Source: SKGN01 sp050948865 (GTDB lineage: Bacteria > Bacillota_I > Bacilli_A > RF39 > UBA660). From it: DNA of 64,000 nt. Numbering within the stretch: position 1 is the stretch's first letter; each line of letters opens with the position of its first letter. The DNA is taken from positions 72,235 to 136,234 of the forward strand of contig JBMNEQ010000003.1 of assembly GCA_050948865.1 (NCBI GenBank). Reading direction: 5' to 3'. The translations under genes and the position numbers were made by a program. Under the pieces are notes generated by a model. The model was not told the origin of the DNA and ran no database searches. It saw nothing but the letters and a program-made list of their open reading frames with translations. Positions 1 through 8,445 of this stretch are shown piece by piece.

Positions 1-11
1 GTAGAGGGCTT

Positions 12-1841
12 ATGGGAAATGGATATTTAACAGGTTCTGCTTTAGCAATCGCGATCTTAATTACAGTTGTTTTATTTTCTAAAAAAAGTATTAAGAATGT
101 GGAAACTAAAATATTTAAAGGAATGTTAATTTGTAATATTTTAGAGGCTTTAACAACAACCATGATTGTTTTAGTTGCTTTAACTAGTAGATCACTTCCT
201 TTATTTAAAATGTTAAATAGAATTGATATTATAATGATTATTACTTGGTCTAGTTTAATGTTTTATTATATTTATAATGTTTTAAGTAAAGAACCAAAAG
301 AAAGTGTCAAAGTTTTTATTTATTTAGTAAATGCTATTTTTATGTTTTTTATATTCATTTTAGATGTTCATATTATTGCTGAAAAAGGGATATTAGATTC
401 TTATGGACCATTAACAACCTTCGGTTTATTGGGGGCTTCTTTTTATATAGTTTTAATGATAGGAACTTTATTATTTTTAAGAAATAGAAAAAAAGAAGTT
501 GATCAAAAGAAATTTATTCCTTTTTATTTTTTAATCTTTTTATTAATAATAGCTGCTGGATTAAGAGTGATTATTCCAGAAATAAATTTTATTTCTATTA
601 TTTTAAGTTTTGTTAATTTAATAATGATGTTTACGATTGAAAATCCTGATTTAAAATTAGTTAAAGAATTAAATGAAGCTAAAGAACAAGCTGAAAGGGC
701 GAATAAAGCAAAAAGTGATTTTTTATCTAGTATGTCTCATGAAATAAGAACTCCTTTAAATGTTATTATCGGTTTAAGTGAAGATATTGCTTCATATCAA
801 AATGAAATTCCTAAAGAAGTGGAAGAAAACGTTCAGGATATATTAAATGCTTCTAATACTTTATTAGAGATAATAGGTAATATTTTAGATATTAGTCAAA
901 TAGAAAGTAATAAAATAAGATTAGTGGAAAAACCTTATGTTTTAAAAGAAGAAATAAAAAATTTAATAAATATTTTAAAACCACGAATAGGAGATAAAAA
1001 GATTGAATTAAAATTAAGTTTAGCTCCTGACCTTCCTTATGAATTAAAAGGAGATAAATTACAAGTTAAAAAAATAATTAATAACTTATTAACTAATGCT
1101 ATTAAATATACAGAAGAAGGTTTAATCCAATTAACTATAAATTGTATTAATGAAAATAATCATTGTCTTTTAATTATTAGTGTGCAAGATACAGGAAAAG
1201 GTATTAAAGCTAAAAATATTTATAAATTATTTACTAAGTTTGAACGCTTAGATATTGAAATGAATTCTACTGCTGAAGGAACAGGACTTGGTTTAGCAAT
1301 TACGAAGTCGTTAGTTGATATTATGGGAGGCACAATTAATGTTCAAAGTCAATTTGGAAAAGGATCATTATTTGTTGTTCAAATTCCTCAAAGAATTTCT
1401 AAAATGGTTGAACCTTATAATAAAGAAGTAATAAATACTAATAATTTAGAAGAAATAAAATATCAAGGGAAAAGGATTTTAGTTGTTGATGATAATAAAT
1501 TAAATCTTAAAGTAGTGAAAAAAGTTTTAACTAAATTTAATTTGGAAGTTGAAGAATGTGAAACTGGAGAAGAATGTTTAAAGAAAATAAATTCTAACCA
1601 ACATTATGATCTTATTTTTATGGATATTATGATGCCTGTTATGAATGGAGAAGAAGTTTTAAGAAAATTAAAAGAAATTCCTCATTTTAAGACACCTGTT
1701 ATTGCTTTAACAGCTGATGCTGTTGTGGGAGCTAGAGAAAAATATTTGGCTGAGGGTTTCATTGATTATCTTCCTAAACCTTTTAATCAAGAACAAATAA
1801 AAGAGAAATTAGATTTAATATTTAACGAAAAGGATTATTGA
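12..1841 (+). CDS. membrane hybrid sensor histidine kinase with receiver domain
   Basis: Signal-sensing kinase of 609 residues. The first ~215 residues hold about seven hydrophobic membrane segments. A short coiled linker follows, then a HisKA domain with the phosphoacceptor His243 in SHEIRTPLN. The ATPase domain keeps its N box (NLLTNAIKYT), G1 box (DTGKGI) and G2 box (GTGLGL). A C-terminal receiver domain has the acidic pair VVDDN, the phosphoacceptor Asp in FMDIMMP, a Thr in ALTAD and a Lys in PKPF. All catalytic motifs are present, so it should be an active hybrid kinase. It is a paralogue of the protein at 8446-10251, which has a damaged ATP lid. The start sits 11 bases from the window edge, just after an AGAGGG, so an upstream start cannot be excluded. 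The partner is unknown; the HPt protein at 17074 is a candidate. Confidence 0.88.
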   Translation: MGNGYLTGSALAIAILITVVLFSKKSIKNVETKIFKGMLICNILEALTTTMIVLVALTSRSLPLFKMLNRIDIIMIITWSSLMFYYIYNVLSKEPKESVKVFIYLVNAIFMFFIFILDVHIIAEKGILDSYGPLTTFGLLGASFYIVLMIGTLLFLRNRKKEVDQKKFIPFYFLIFLLIIAAGLRVIIPEINFISIILSFVNLIMMFTIENPDLKLVKELNEAKEQAERANKAKSDFLSSMSHEIRTPLNVIIGLSEDIASYQNEIPKEVEENVQDILNASNTLLEIIGNILDISQIESNKIRLVEKPYVLKEEIKNLINILKPRIGDKKIELKLSLAPDLPYELKGDKLQVKKIINNLLTNAIKYTEEGLIQLTINCINENNHCLLIISVQDTGKGIKAKNIYKLFTKFERLDIEMNSTAEGTGLGLAITKSLVDIMGGTINVQSQFGKGSLFVVQIPQRISKMVEPYNKEVINTNNLEEIKYQGKRILVVDDNKLNLKVVKKVLTKFNLEVEECETGEECLKKINSNQHYDLIFMDIMMPVMNGEEVLRKLKEIPHFKTPVIALTADAVVGAREKYLAEGFIDYLPKPFNQEQIKEKLDLIFNEKDY

Positions 1842-1866
1842 CATATGTTCATAACCAAGATATAAT
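1838..1866 (+). promoter_or_regulatory. sigma-A type promoter for the thioredoxin / Fe-S operon
   Basis: A perfect TTGACA at 1838-1843 overlaps the stop codon of the kinase gene. A perfect TATAAT lies at 1861-1866 after a 17-base spacer. It faces the thioredoxin-like gene starting at 1895 and probably drives the whole block to 6420. Confidence 0.75.
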
Positions 1867-1894
1867 TAAATATATTATAAGGAGAAGATGATAG

Positions 1895-2164
1895 ATGAAA
1901 ATATTAAAATTTGGGGCTGTTTGGTGTCCTGGATGTTTAGTTATGAAACCTCGTTTTCTAGAAATAGAAAAAGAATATCCTTGGTTACATACTGAATTTT
2001 ATGATTGTGATGAAGATCAAGAAATGTTTAAACAATGGAAAGTTAATGATGTTTTACCAGTCTTTATTTTTCTTGATCAAAATAATCAAGAAATTTTAAG
2101 ATTAATTGGGGAACAATCTAAAAAGAAAATAATTGATCTTATTTTAAAAAATAAAGACAAGTAA
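1895..2164 (+). CDS. thioredoxin-like protein
   Basis: Small thiol-disulfide protein of 89 residues with a WCPGC active site near residue 10, that is, a CxxC in the usual thioredoxin position. No signal peptide is seen, so it is probably cytosolic and may pass electrons to the membrane protein encoded next, 19 bases downstream. It is shorter than classical thioredoxin (about 105 residues), but the cis-Pro loop region (VLPVFIF) is recognisable. A GGAG lies upstream of the ATG. Confidence 0.8.
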   Translation: MKILKFGAVWCPGCLVMKPRFLEIEKEYPWLHTEFYDCDEDQEMFKQWKVNDVLPVFIFLDQNNQEILRLIGEQSKKKIIDLILKNKDK

Positions 2165-2183
2165 TAGAAGATTAGGTGAAATA

Positions 2184-3308
2184 ATGAAAAATATATTAAA
2201 AATCTTATTAATAATAAGTGTTTTTTTTGCGATTGGTTTTTTAAAAATTGATGCTGCTTCTAAAGTTGATATTCATCTTTTTTACGGGGATTATTGTCCT
2301 CACTGTGCTAAAGAAATAATAATGTTAAAAGATTTAGCTAAAAAAGATCAAAGAATTAATCTTCTTCTTTATGAAATGAGTAATCCAAAGAATCATCAAT
2401 TAGCAGTAGAAATGGCTAAAAACTTAAATACTACTATTACAGGAGTTCCTTTTACAGTAATAGGAGATAAATACTTTACAGGATATGGAGAAGGTTATAA
2501 TAAAGAGGCTATTATAAAAGCTATTACTGAAGAACTAGGTGAAGAGATAGAAGAAAAACATAATTATAAATTTAAAGTTCCTTTATTAGGAGAAGTGGAA
2601 ACAAAAGATTTATCTTTGCCTGCTATTGCTATTTTAATGGGAATTTTAGATGGATTTAATCCTTGTGCAATGTGGGTTTTATTATTTTTAATATCGATGT
2701 TAATTGGAATGAAAAATAAAAAAGAAATGTGGCTTTTAGGCTCAACTTTTATTATTTCTTCCGCTTTAGTTTATGCTTTATTTATGGTTGCTTGGCTTAA
2801 TTTAGCTTTATTTATGGGTTCATTAACTCCGATTAGAATTTTAATTGCTTTAGTAGCCTTAACAGGTGGAGTTATTAATTTTAAGTCTTATTTTGATAAA
2901 AGTGATGGTTGCACTATTATTGATGAAAAAAAGCGAAAGAAAATATTTAAAAGAATAAAAAAGTTTACTAATGAAAATAAACTTCTTTTAGCTTTAGGAG
3001 GAGTAATTCTTTTAGCTTTTTCTGTTAATTTAATTGAATTATTATGTTCTTTAGGTTTACCTGTTATCTTTACTCAAATTTTAGCGATAAATAAAGTTTC
3101 TACTTTTTTATATGTTATTTATATTTTTATTTATATCTTTTTCTTTATGCTTGATGATATTATTGTCTTTTTTATCGCGATGTCTACTTTAGAATTAACT
3201 GGAGTTTCTACTAAATATGGAAAAATGTCTAATATTATTGGTGGTATTTTAATGATTATTATTGGTTTATTATTGATTTTCAATCCTAGTTTATTAATGT
3301 TTAATTGA
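2184..3308 (+). CDS. exported thioredoxin-fold / CcdA-DsbD-like membrane thiol transporter
   Basis: Protein of 374 residues. An N-terminal signal or anchor segment precedes an extracytoplasmic glutaredoxin/thioredoxin-like domain with a CPHC active site near residue 39. A polytopic membrane domain follows (about six segments, residues ~145-374) with FNPCAMW and ELLCSLGLP, the paired membrane cysteines of CcdA/DsbD proteins. By family it would carry reducing equivalents from a cytosolic thioredoxin (the gene just upstream) across the membrane to the attached outer domain. The fusion of outer redox domain and transporter in one chain is like DsbD, but the order is reversed. Confidence 0.8.
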   Translation: MKNILKILLIISVFFAIGFLKIDAASKVDIHLFYGDYCPHCAKEIIMLKDLAKKDQRINLLLYEMSNPKNHQLAVEMAKNLNTTITGVPFTVIGDKYFTGYGEGYNKEAIIKAITEELGEEIEEKHNYKFKVPLLGEVETKDLSLPAIAILMGILDGFNPCAMWVLLFLISMLIGMKNKKEMWLLGSTFIISSALVYALFMVAWLNLALFMGSLTPIRILIALVALTGGVINFKSYFDKSDGCTIIDEKKRKKIFKRIKKFTNENKLLLALGGVILLAFSVNLIELLCSLGLPVIFTQILAINKVSTFLYVIYIFIYIFFFMLDDIIVFFIAMSTLELTGVSTKYGKMSNIIGGILMIIIGLLLIFNPSLLMFN

Positions 3309-3322
3309 GGAGAAATATAATT

Positions 3323-4048
3323 ATGAAAAAAATTATTGCAGTTGGTAGTGGTAAAGGAGGAGTTGGTAAATCTTTAATCTCTTCTTTACTAGGGATAAAA
3401 TTACAAAAAGAAGGTTATAAAGTTGGTATTTTGGATGCTGATTTAACAGGTCCTTCGATATCTAATATTTTTAAAATAACAGAAAAACCGAAAATAGAAG
3501 GAGAAACAATTTATCCTTTTATTACTAAATTAGGTTTAAAAATAATTTCTCTTAATATGCTTTTAGAACATGATGATGATCCAACTATTTGGAGGGGACC
3601 ATTATTATCTAATGTTTTATTAGAACTTTATAATAACACTAATTGGGGGGAATTAGATTATTTAATAATTGATATGCCTCCTGGAACTAGTGATATTGCT
3701 ATTACTGTTTATCAATCTTTTTCTTTAGAAGGGGTTATTGTTGTTACTACACCAGAACACTTAGTAAAAGTGATTATTAAAAAGTTTTATAATATGACTA
3801 AAAAGATGAAGATTAAAATATTAGGAATTATTGAAAATATGAGTTATTTAAAATGTGAGCATTGTTTAACTAAAATTAATTTGTTTGGAGATAGTCAAAT
3901 AGATCAGTTGGCTTTAGAATTAGGGATTAAAGTTCTTGGAAAGATACCACTTGATAGTAAAATTAATGATTGGATTAATAATAAAAGTTTAGAAGAATAT
4001 CCTTTAGAAGATATTTTAAAACTGATAAAATTTAAAGGAGGAAAATAA
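3323..4048 (+). CDS. mrp: Mrp/NBP35-family Fe-S cluster carrier ATPase
   Basis: P-loop ATPase of 241 residues, MinD superfamily. The deviant Walker A GKGGVGKS lies near residue 10, followed by DADLTGPS and DMPPGTSD (Walker B region). A CxxC pair (KCEHC) near residue 180 would bridge a [4Fe-4S] cluster between two subunits. By family it carries or transfers Fe-S clusters to apoproteins. The ATG at 3323 is preferred over the in-frame TTG at 3305 because a GAGGAG lies before it and the TTG sits inside that site. It follows the CcdA-like gene closely and leads into the NifX-like gene one base later. Confidence 0.88.
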   Translation: MKKIIAVGSGKGGVGKSLISSLLGIKLQKEGYKVGILDADLTGPSISNIFKITEKPKIEGETIYPFITKLGLKIISLNMLLEHDDDPTIWRGPLLSNVLLELYNNTNWGELDYLIIDMPPGTSDIAITVYQSFSLEGVIVVTTPEHLVKVIIKKFYNMTKKMKIKILGIIENMSYLKCEHCLTKINLFGDSQIDQLALELGIKVLGKIPLDSKINDWINNKSLEEYPLEDILKLIKFKGGK

Positions 4049-4049
4049 A

Positions 4050-4382
4050 ATGAAGATAATTATAACCGCGAGTGGTCAAGAAAAGAATAGTTTATTAGAT
4101 CTTCGGTTTGGAAGATGTGCCTTTTTTTATATTTATGATACAGAAAAAAAAGAAGCAAAAATAGTTAAGAATGAAGCTTCTTGTGTCGGGGGAGGAGCGG
4201 GAATAAAGGCTTCTAATTTTGTTGTTCAAGAAGCTGATGTTTTAATTACTGGTAATTTAGGACCAAATGCTCAATATGTTTTAAAGGAAGCGGGAATAAA
4301 AGTTTATATTTCTAAAATAAAAGAAATAGAAGCAGTTTTAAAAGATTATCAGGAAGATAAATTAGAATTATTTGATTATTAA
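4050..4382 (+). CDS. NifX/NifB-type dinitrogenase iron-molybdenum cofactor domain protein
   Basis: Protein of 110 residues matching the small cofactor-binding fold shared by NifX, NifY, the NifB C-terminus and archaeal MTH1175. It starts MKIIITASG, has LDLRFGRCAFFYIYD, then a gly-rich ASCVGGGAGIKASNF, and ADVLITGNLGPNA. Outside nitrogen fixers these proteins are found beside Mrp and ferredoxin-containing MinD ATPases, as here, and are thought to act in Fe-S or metallocluster handling. No nitrogenase gene is present. An AAAGGAGG lies at the end of mrp just before the start. Confidence 0.85.
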   Translation: MKIIITASGQEKNSLLDLRFGRCAFFYIYDTEKKEAKIVKNEASCVGGGAGIKASNFVVQEADVLITGNLGPNAQYVLKEAGIKVYISKIKEIEAVLKDYQEDKLELFDY

Positions 4383-4399
4383 AGAAATGAGGCGTAATT

Positions 4400-5215
4400 A
4401 TTAATATTGTTATTCTAAGTGGTAAAGGGGGAACGGGTAAAACTTTAGTGGGAACTAATTTAGCTTCATTATTGAATATAAATTATATTGATGCTGATGT
4501 TGAAGAACCTAATGGTTTTATATTTTTAAAACCATTAATTAAGACTAAAGAAAAAGTAAAAATTGATGTTCCTATTATTAATCAAGATCAATGTAATTTA
4601 TGTTTAAAATGTTTAGAATTTTGTCAATTTAATGTTTTTGCTAAAACTAAAAATAAAATCTTAATTTTTGAAGAACTTTGTCATAGTTGTGGTGGTTGTA
4701 AGATGGTTTGTCCAACTAAAGCTTTAGATTACCGGAAGAAAACTATTGGTTTCATCGAAAAAGGGGTAAAAGATAATTTTAAATGTTATCAAGGAATTTT
4801 AAAAGTTGGAGAAGTTATAGCTGTTCCTTTAATTAAAGAATTATTAAAAGATTTACCAAAGGAATTAAATATTATTGATGCTTCTCCTGGAACCTCTTGT
4901 AATGCAGGAACTACTTTAGAATTCGCGGATAAAGTTATTTTAGTAACAGAACCAACTAAACTTGCTTTGCATGATTTAAAACGAATTGTTCAAATAGTAA
5001 AAGAAAGAAAGATCCCTCTAGGAATTATTATTAATAAAGTTTTAGAAGAAGATAATTTAATTAAAGATTATTGTAAGAAGAATAATCTTCTTATTTTAGG
5101 TAGTATAAAATATAAAGAAGAGATTGCTTATTTATATTCAGAAGGAAAACTTTTAGAAAAAGAAGAATTTAAGGAAATTATTTTAAATATGAAGGAGTAT
5201 TTACTATGCAAATAG
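4400..5215 (+). CDS. MinD/ParA-superfamily ATPase with two [4Fe-4S] ferredoxin motifs (first copy)
   Basis: ATPase of about 271 residues. It has Walker A GKGGTGKT near residue 8 and two cysteine clusters, CNLCLKCLEFC and CHSCGGCKMVC (residues ~70-110), typical of 2[4Fe-4S] ferredoxin inserts. The DASPGTSC motif follows. The homologous start ([M]NIVILSGKGG) falls on an ATT codon at 4400 with GAGG at 4389-4392. No ATG, GTG or TTG in frame would keep the P-loop: the first GTG, at 4448, begins after it. ATT initiation is therefore inferred. It overlaps the next ATPase gene by 10 bases and is its paralogue; the two probably form a heterodimer. Confidence 0.85.
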   Translation: MNIVILSGKGGTGKTLVGTNLASLLNINYIDADVEEPNGFIFLKPLIKTKEKVKIDVPIINQDQCNLCLKCLEFCQFNVFAKTKNKILIFEELCHSCGGCKMVCPTKALDYRKKTIGFIEKGVKDNFKCYQGILKVGEVIAVPLIKELLKDLPKELNIIDASPGTSCNAGTTLEFADKVILVTEPTKLALHDLKRIVQIVKERKIPLGIIINKVLEEDNLIKDYCKKNNLLILGSIKYKEEIAYLYSEGKLLEKEEFKEIILNMKEYLLCK

Positions 5216-6045
5216 CTATTATAAGTGGTAAAGGAGGAACTGGAAAAACAACTATTGCTGTAGGCCTTGGTGAAGTAATTAAGAATAGTATAAAAATAGA
5301 TTGTGATGTTGATGCTTCAAATATGAATTTATTTTATCAAGGTAAAGTAATTCGTCAAGAAAAGTTTTATTCAGGAAAAACAGCAGTTATTAATCAAGAT
5401 CTTTGTCTTAAATGTAATAGATGTTTAGAACATTGTAAATTTGATGCTATTAATAATTATGTAATAAATGATCTTAAATGTGAAGGTTGTTTGGTTTGTA
5501 AGTTAGTTTGTCCTTCTTTGGCCATAACTTTTAAAGATAATTATATTGCTGATATTTATTTAAAAAGGTTAAAGAATGGTCGTTTAATTAAAGCGAAAAT
5601 GAAAATAGGAGCTGCTGGTTCAGGGAAACTAATAACAGCATTAAGAAGCAAAATAATGGATTCTCAAGTAATAACTATCATTGATGCTTCACCAGGCCTT
5701 GGTTGCCCTGTAATCGCTTCTCTTACCAATGTTGATTTAGCTTTAATAGTTACAGAACCAACTTTATCAGCTTTTAAAGATTTAAAGCGTTTAGTTTTAC
5801 TAACTAAAAAATTAAAAGTGAAAACTGTAGTTTCTATTAATAAATATAATCTTAATTTAAAAATAACTAAAAAAATAAAAGACTATTGTCAAAAGAATAA
5901 TCTAGAACTTTTAAGTTTAATTCCCTATGATCAATTAGTCTTAAAATCTATTCAAGAACTAAAACCAATTGTCACCTATCAAGATAGTTTAGCTGGTTTA
6001 GAAATTAAAAAACTTGCTCAAAAATTAATATTATTAAAAGAATAA
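5206..6045 (+). CDS. MinD/ParA-superfamily ATPase with two [4Fe-4S] ferredoxin motifs (second copy)
   Basis: Paralogue of the upstream gene, 279 residues, starting with a normal ATG inside that gene's end. Walker A is GKGGTGKT; the two cysteine clusters are CLKCNRCLEHC and CEGCLVCKLVC; DASPGLGC follows. Such pairs (COG1149) commonly sit with NifX-like and Mrp genes. Their biochemical role is not settled; ATP-driven Fe-S assembly or electron transfer is the usual suggestion. The 10-base overlap implies coupled translation and a fixed ratio with the first copy. Confidence 0.87.
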   Translation: MQIAIISGKGGTGKTTIAVGLGEVIKNSIKIDCDVDASNMNLFYQGKVIRQEKFYSGKTAVINQDLCLKCNRCLEHCKFDAINNYVINDLKCEGCLVCKLVCPSLAITFKDNYIADIYLKRLKNGRLIKAKMKIGAAGSGKLITALRSKIMDSQVITIIDASPGLGCPVIASLTNVDLALIVTEPTLSAFKDLKRLVLLTKKLKVKTVVSINKYNLNLKITKKIKDYCQKNNLELLSLIPYDQLVLKSIQELKPIVTYQDSLAGLEIKKLAQKLILLKE

Positions 6046-6066
6046 ATTTTTAAAGGAGTAATATTT

Positions 6067-6420
6067 ATGTCAAGACCAATTAAAATAAGAGCTGTTTGTC
6101 AAAAACCAGAGAAAAATATCTTTGGACCAAAGAATCAAGATGATCAAATTTGTATTTATATGAATTTAGAAGAATATGAAACAATTAGATTAATTGATTA
6201 TGAAGGATTAAATCAAGAAGAATGTGCATCTTTTATGAAAGTAGCTAGAACAACAGTTCAAAGAATGTATAATGAAGCTAGAAGAAAAATAAGTGATGCT
6301 CTTATTAATGGAAAAACTTTAAAAATAAAAGGAGGAAATTATATTTTATGTGATAAAGATCAACGTAGTCATGAATGTCATAAAATTAATTGTCCTCGTT
6401 TTATCTCTAAAATAAGATAG
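6067..6420 (+). CDS. DUF134-family DNA-binding-like protein
   Basis: Protein of 117 residues that opens with the family hallmark SRPIKIRAVCQKPE and FGP. A sigma-70 region-4-like helix-turn-helix follows (EYETIRLIDYEGLNQEECASFM ... ARTTVQRMYNEAR, residues ~37-80). The tail is cysteine-containing (CHKINCPRF). Members are found next to NifX-like and Mrp genes and are presumed regulators, possibly metal-responsive through the Cys residues. It ends the Fe-S operon. An AAAGGAG precedes the ATG. Confidence 0.85.
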   Translation: MSRPIKIRAVCQKPEKNIFGPKNQDDQICIYMNLEEYETIRLIDYEGLNQEECASFMKVARTTVQRMYNEARRKISDALINGKTLKIKGGNYILCDKDQRSHECHKINCPRFISKIR

Positions 6421-6468
6421 ATTTTAAATTATTTTTATGCTACTATTACACTAAAGGAGTGATCGTTG

Positions 6469-7596
6469 ATGAAAAAAGAAGTTTTAATAATATTGGTTGT
6501 TTTTCTTTTAATTGGAGGTGCTATTCTTTATAATTATTCATCTAGTAAAAAGAAAAAACAATCCCAAGAGGAAACCTCTACTTTATATATTTATAAAGAA
6601 GAACTAAAAACTAAAGGAGCAACAGGATTAGATTATAGATATTATGTAACTAAAGAAGATACTTCTAAAGATGTTTTAGTTAAAAAATATGTTTGTCAAA
6701 ATAAAGATTGTCAAGATCTGGCACTTACATCTTCTAATATTTTAATTTATGATGGTAAAAGTTATCTTTATAATTTTAATAAAGATACTAAAATAGAAAT
6801 TAACTTAGATGTAACAAAATATAAAAGTTTTAAAATAGAAGAGATAAATGGTCTTGCTCACGGACTTTTAGTTTATAAAGATTCTAAAAATGGCACTTAT
6901 TATTCTTTAAAAGAACAAAAATTAATCTCCAAATTTATTTATAATGACCTTTGGGTTCATGATGAAGATATGTTAAAAGCCGGATACATTTTTGCGAATA
7001 AAGAAACAAAAGAACGAAATTATCGTCAATTTCTTTTAGAAATTAAAACAGGAAAAGTTATGTTAAATAAAGATGACTTCTTTGGTGTTTTAAGTAAGAA
7101 TGGTCAACTTTATTATTTATTTGAAAAAGATAACTTAGATCAAGTTAAAATTTATAATTCTAAATTAAAATTATTATTTAATGGTAAAAAATATTCTCTT
7201 TCTAAATTAATGATTACTGATAATGGGAATTTATTAGTTGTGGGAGATGATGAAAAGGTAATAGAGGAGTATGATCCAGCTGGTAAATTAATTACTTCAA
7301 GTGATACTTATCAAGAAATATTCTTGATAAGTGATAATATAATTTGTTTAGTTGATCAAGATGGTTATTTAAAAGCAATTGATAATAAAGGAAAAGAAAT
7401 AACAACTTTTATAAAATTTACTTCTAATTTAAAGTTTTATCCTTTAACTTCTTTTATTGCTAAAGGAAAGATTCAATTAATTATTGAAGATACTAAAATT
7501 AAAAAAGGTGATAATGGTTATTGCCGTTCTTATAGTTATGAATTAGAGACGAAGAAATCTAATGTTGAAGAAGTTGATCTTTGTTTTGAAAATTAA
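6469..7596 (+). CDS. unknown membrane-anchored extracytoplasmic protein
   Basis: Protein of 375 residues with an N-terminal hydrophobic segment (residues ~4-22) and a lysine-rich stretch after it, so most of the chain is predicted outside the cell. The rest is rich in short beta-strand-like stretches ('LLVVGDDEKVIEEYDP', 'DNIICLVDQDG', 'LKAIDNKGKEI') reminiscent of a beta-propeller. I do not recognise a family. The ATG at 6469 lies 9 bases after AAAGGAG; an overlapping TTG at 6466 is possible. Four cysteines occur, some in pairs (CQNKDC) that could form disulfides. Confidence 0.65.
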   Translation: MKKEVLIILVVFLLIGGAILYNYSSSKKKKQSQEETSTLYIYKEELKTKGATGLDYRYYVTKEDTSKDVLVKKYVCQNKDCQDLALTSSNILIYDGKSYLYNFNKDTKIEINLDVTKYKSFKIEEINGLAHGLLVYKDSKNGTYYSLKEQKLISKFIYNDLWVHDEDMLKAGYIFANKETKERNYRQFLLEIKTGKVMLNKDDFFGVLSKNGQLYYLFEKDNLDQVKIYNSKLKLLFNGKKYSLSKLMITDNGNLLVVGDDEKVIEEYDPAGKLITSSDTYQEIFLISDNIICLVDQDGYLKAIDNKGKEITTFIKFTSNLKFYPLTSFIAKGKIQLIIEDTKIKKGDNGYCRSYSYELETKKSNVEEVDLCFEN

Positions 7597-7608
7597 TAAA
7601 ATGCCCAA

Positions 7609-7637
7609 TTGACACTTTTTGGTATCAATGTTAGAAT
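7609..7637 (+). promoter_or_regulatory. sigma-A type promoter
   Basis: TTGACA at 7609-7614, a 17-base spacer, and TAGAAT at 7632-7637, directly upstream of the gene starting at 7663. Confidence 0.7.
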
Positions 7638-7662
7638 AATGACTTAAATGGGAGGAATGGTT

Positions 7663-8385
7663 GTGAAAAAGGAAACAAAGAAACAATTAAAGGTTTATCT
7701 TTGTGGAGTTCTTAGTGGAGCCTTAATGTTAGTTACTTCTAATTATTATGCGGGTCAAATAATAAAGAAACAAAATACTAATTTTAAAAATGAATTTTCT
7801 TTACCACATTTTGAAGAAAGTTTTCAAGATACTAAAGAAGTCCAACAATATGCTTTTGATTATTATGGAGAAGAAATAAAGATTCAAGGAGAAAAAGTTA
7901 AGATTCATTCTTTTGATGAATTTGGGAACTATCAAGTAAAAGAGGGAGAAACAGTTACAGTCCCCATTAAAGATAATGATTATTTATTAGATGAATATAT
8001 TTCAGAAAAAGAAGCAGATGTTTTTAAAATATTAAAAAATAAAGATAAAATAGTTAATCAATATGCTATTTATGAAACTTTTAATCGTTTAGAAAAAGTT
8101 TATGAAGAGTATTTAACGAGAAAACCTTTTACTAATTTAGATAATAGAAAAGAAGCACTTTATAAAGTTTATTATGATTATATTGTAGCTGAAGAAGGTT
8201 ATACTATGGGTGGATATAAATTTTTAGAATTAGATAAAACTATCCAAAAAGATATTTTAAAAATTTATCAAAACGTTAATCAAATGAGAAAAACAGGAGA
8301 AATTAAAGAAACTTCTAAACTCAAAACGTTTATTAAACAAAAAGAAAAGGTTATTAAATATGGATTATTAAAAATAGGAAGGTAA
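7663..8385 (+). CDS. unknown protein with N-terminal membrane anchor
   Basis: About 240 residues from a GTG placed 7 bases after GGGAGG; the longer in-frame start at 7648 would lie upstream of that site. An N-terminal hydrophobic segment (YLCGVLSGALMLVTSNYYAG) anchors it. The rest is charged, mostly helical and without cysteines beyond the anchor. Several aromatic-rich pieces recur but no catalytic motif is seen. It is a single-gene unit with its own promoter and terminator. Function unknown. Confidence 0.6.
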   Translation: MKKETKKQLKVYLCGVLSGALMLVTSNYYAGQIIKKQNTNFKNEFSLPHFEESFQDTKEVQQYAFDYYGEEIKIQGEKVKIHSFDEFGNYQVKEGETVTVPIKDNDYLLDEYISEKEADVFKILKNKDKIVNQYAIYETFNRLEKVYEEYLTRKPFTNLDNRKEALYKVYYDYIVAEEGYTMGGYKFLELDKTIQKDILKIYQNVNQMRKTGEIKETSKLKTFIKQKEKVIKYGLLKIGR

Positions 8386-8402
8386 AAAACCTTCCTATTT
8401 TA
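8372..8402 (+). terminator. Rho-independent terminator
   Basis: Perfect 12-bp stem (8372-8383 with 8389-8400), 5-base loop, then a short T run. It overlaps the stop codon of the preceding gene. Confidence 0.8.
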
Positions 8403-8445
8403 ATGCTATCCATGGTATAATTTTTAATAAAGGTAGGTGCTTAAT

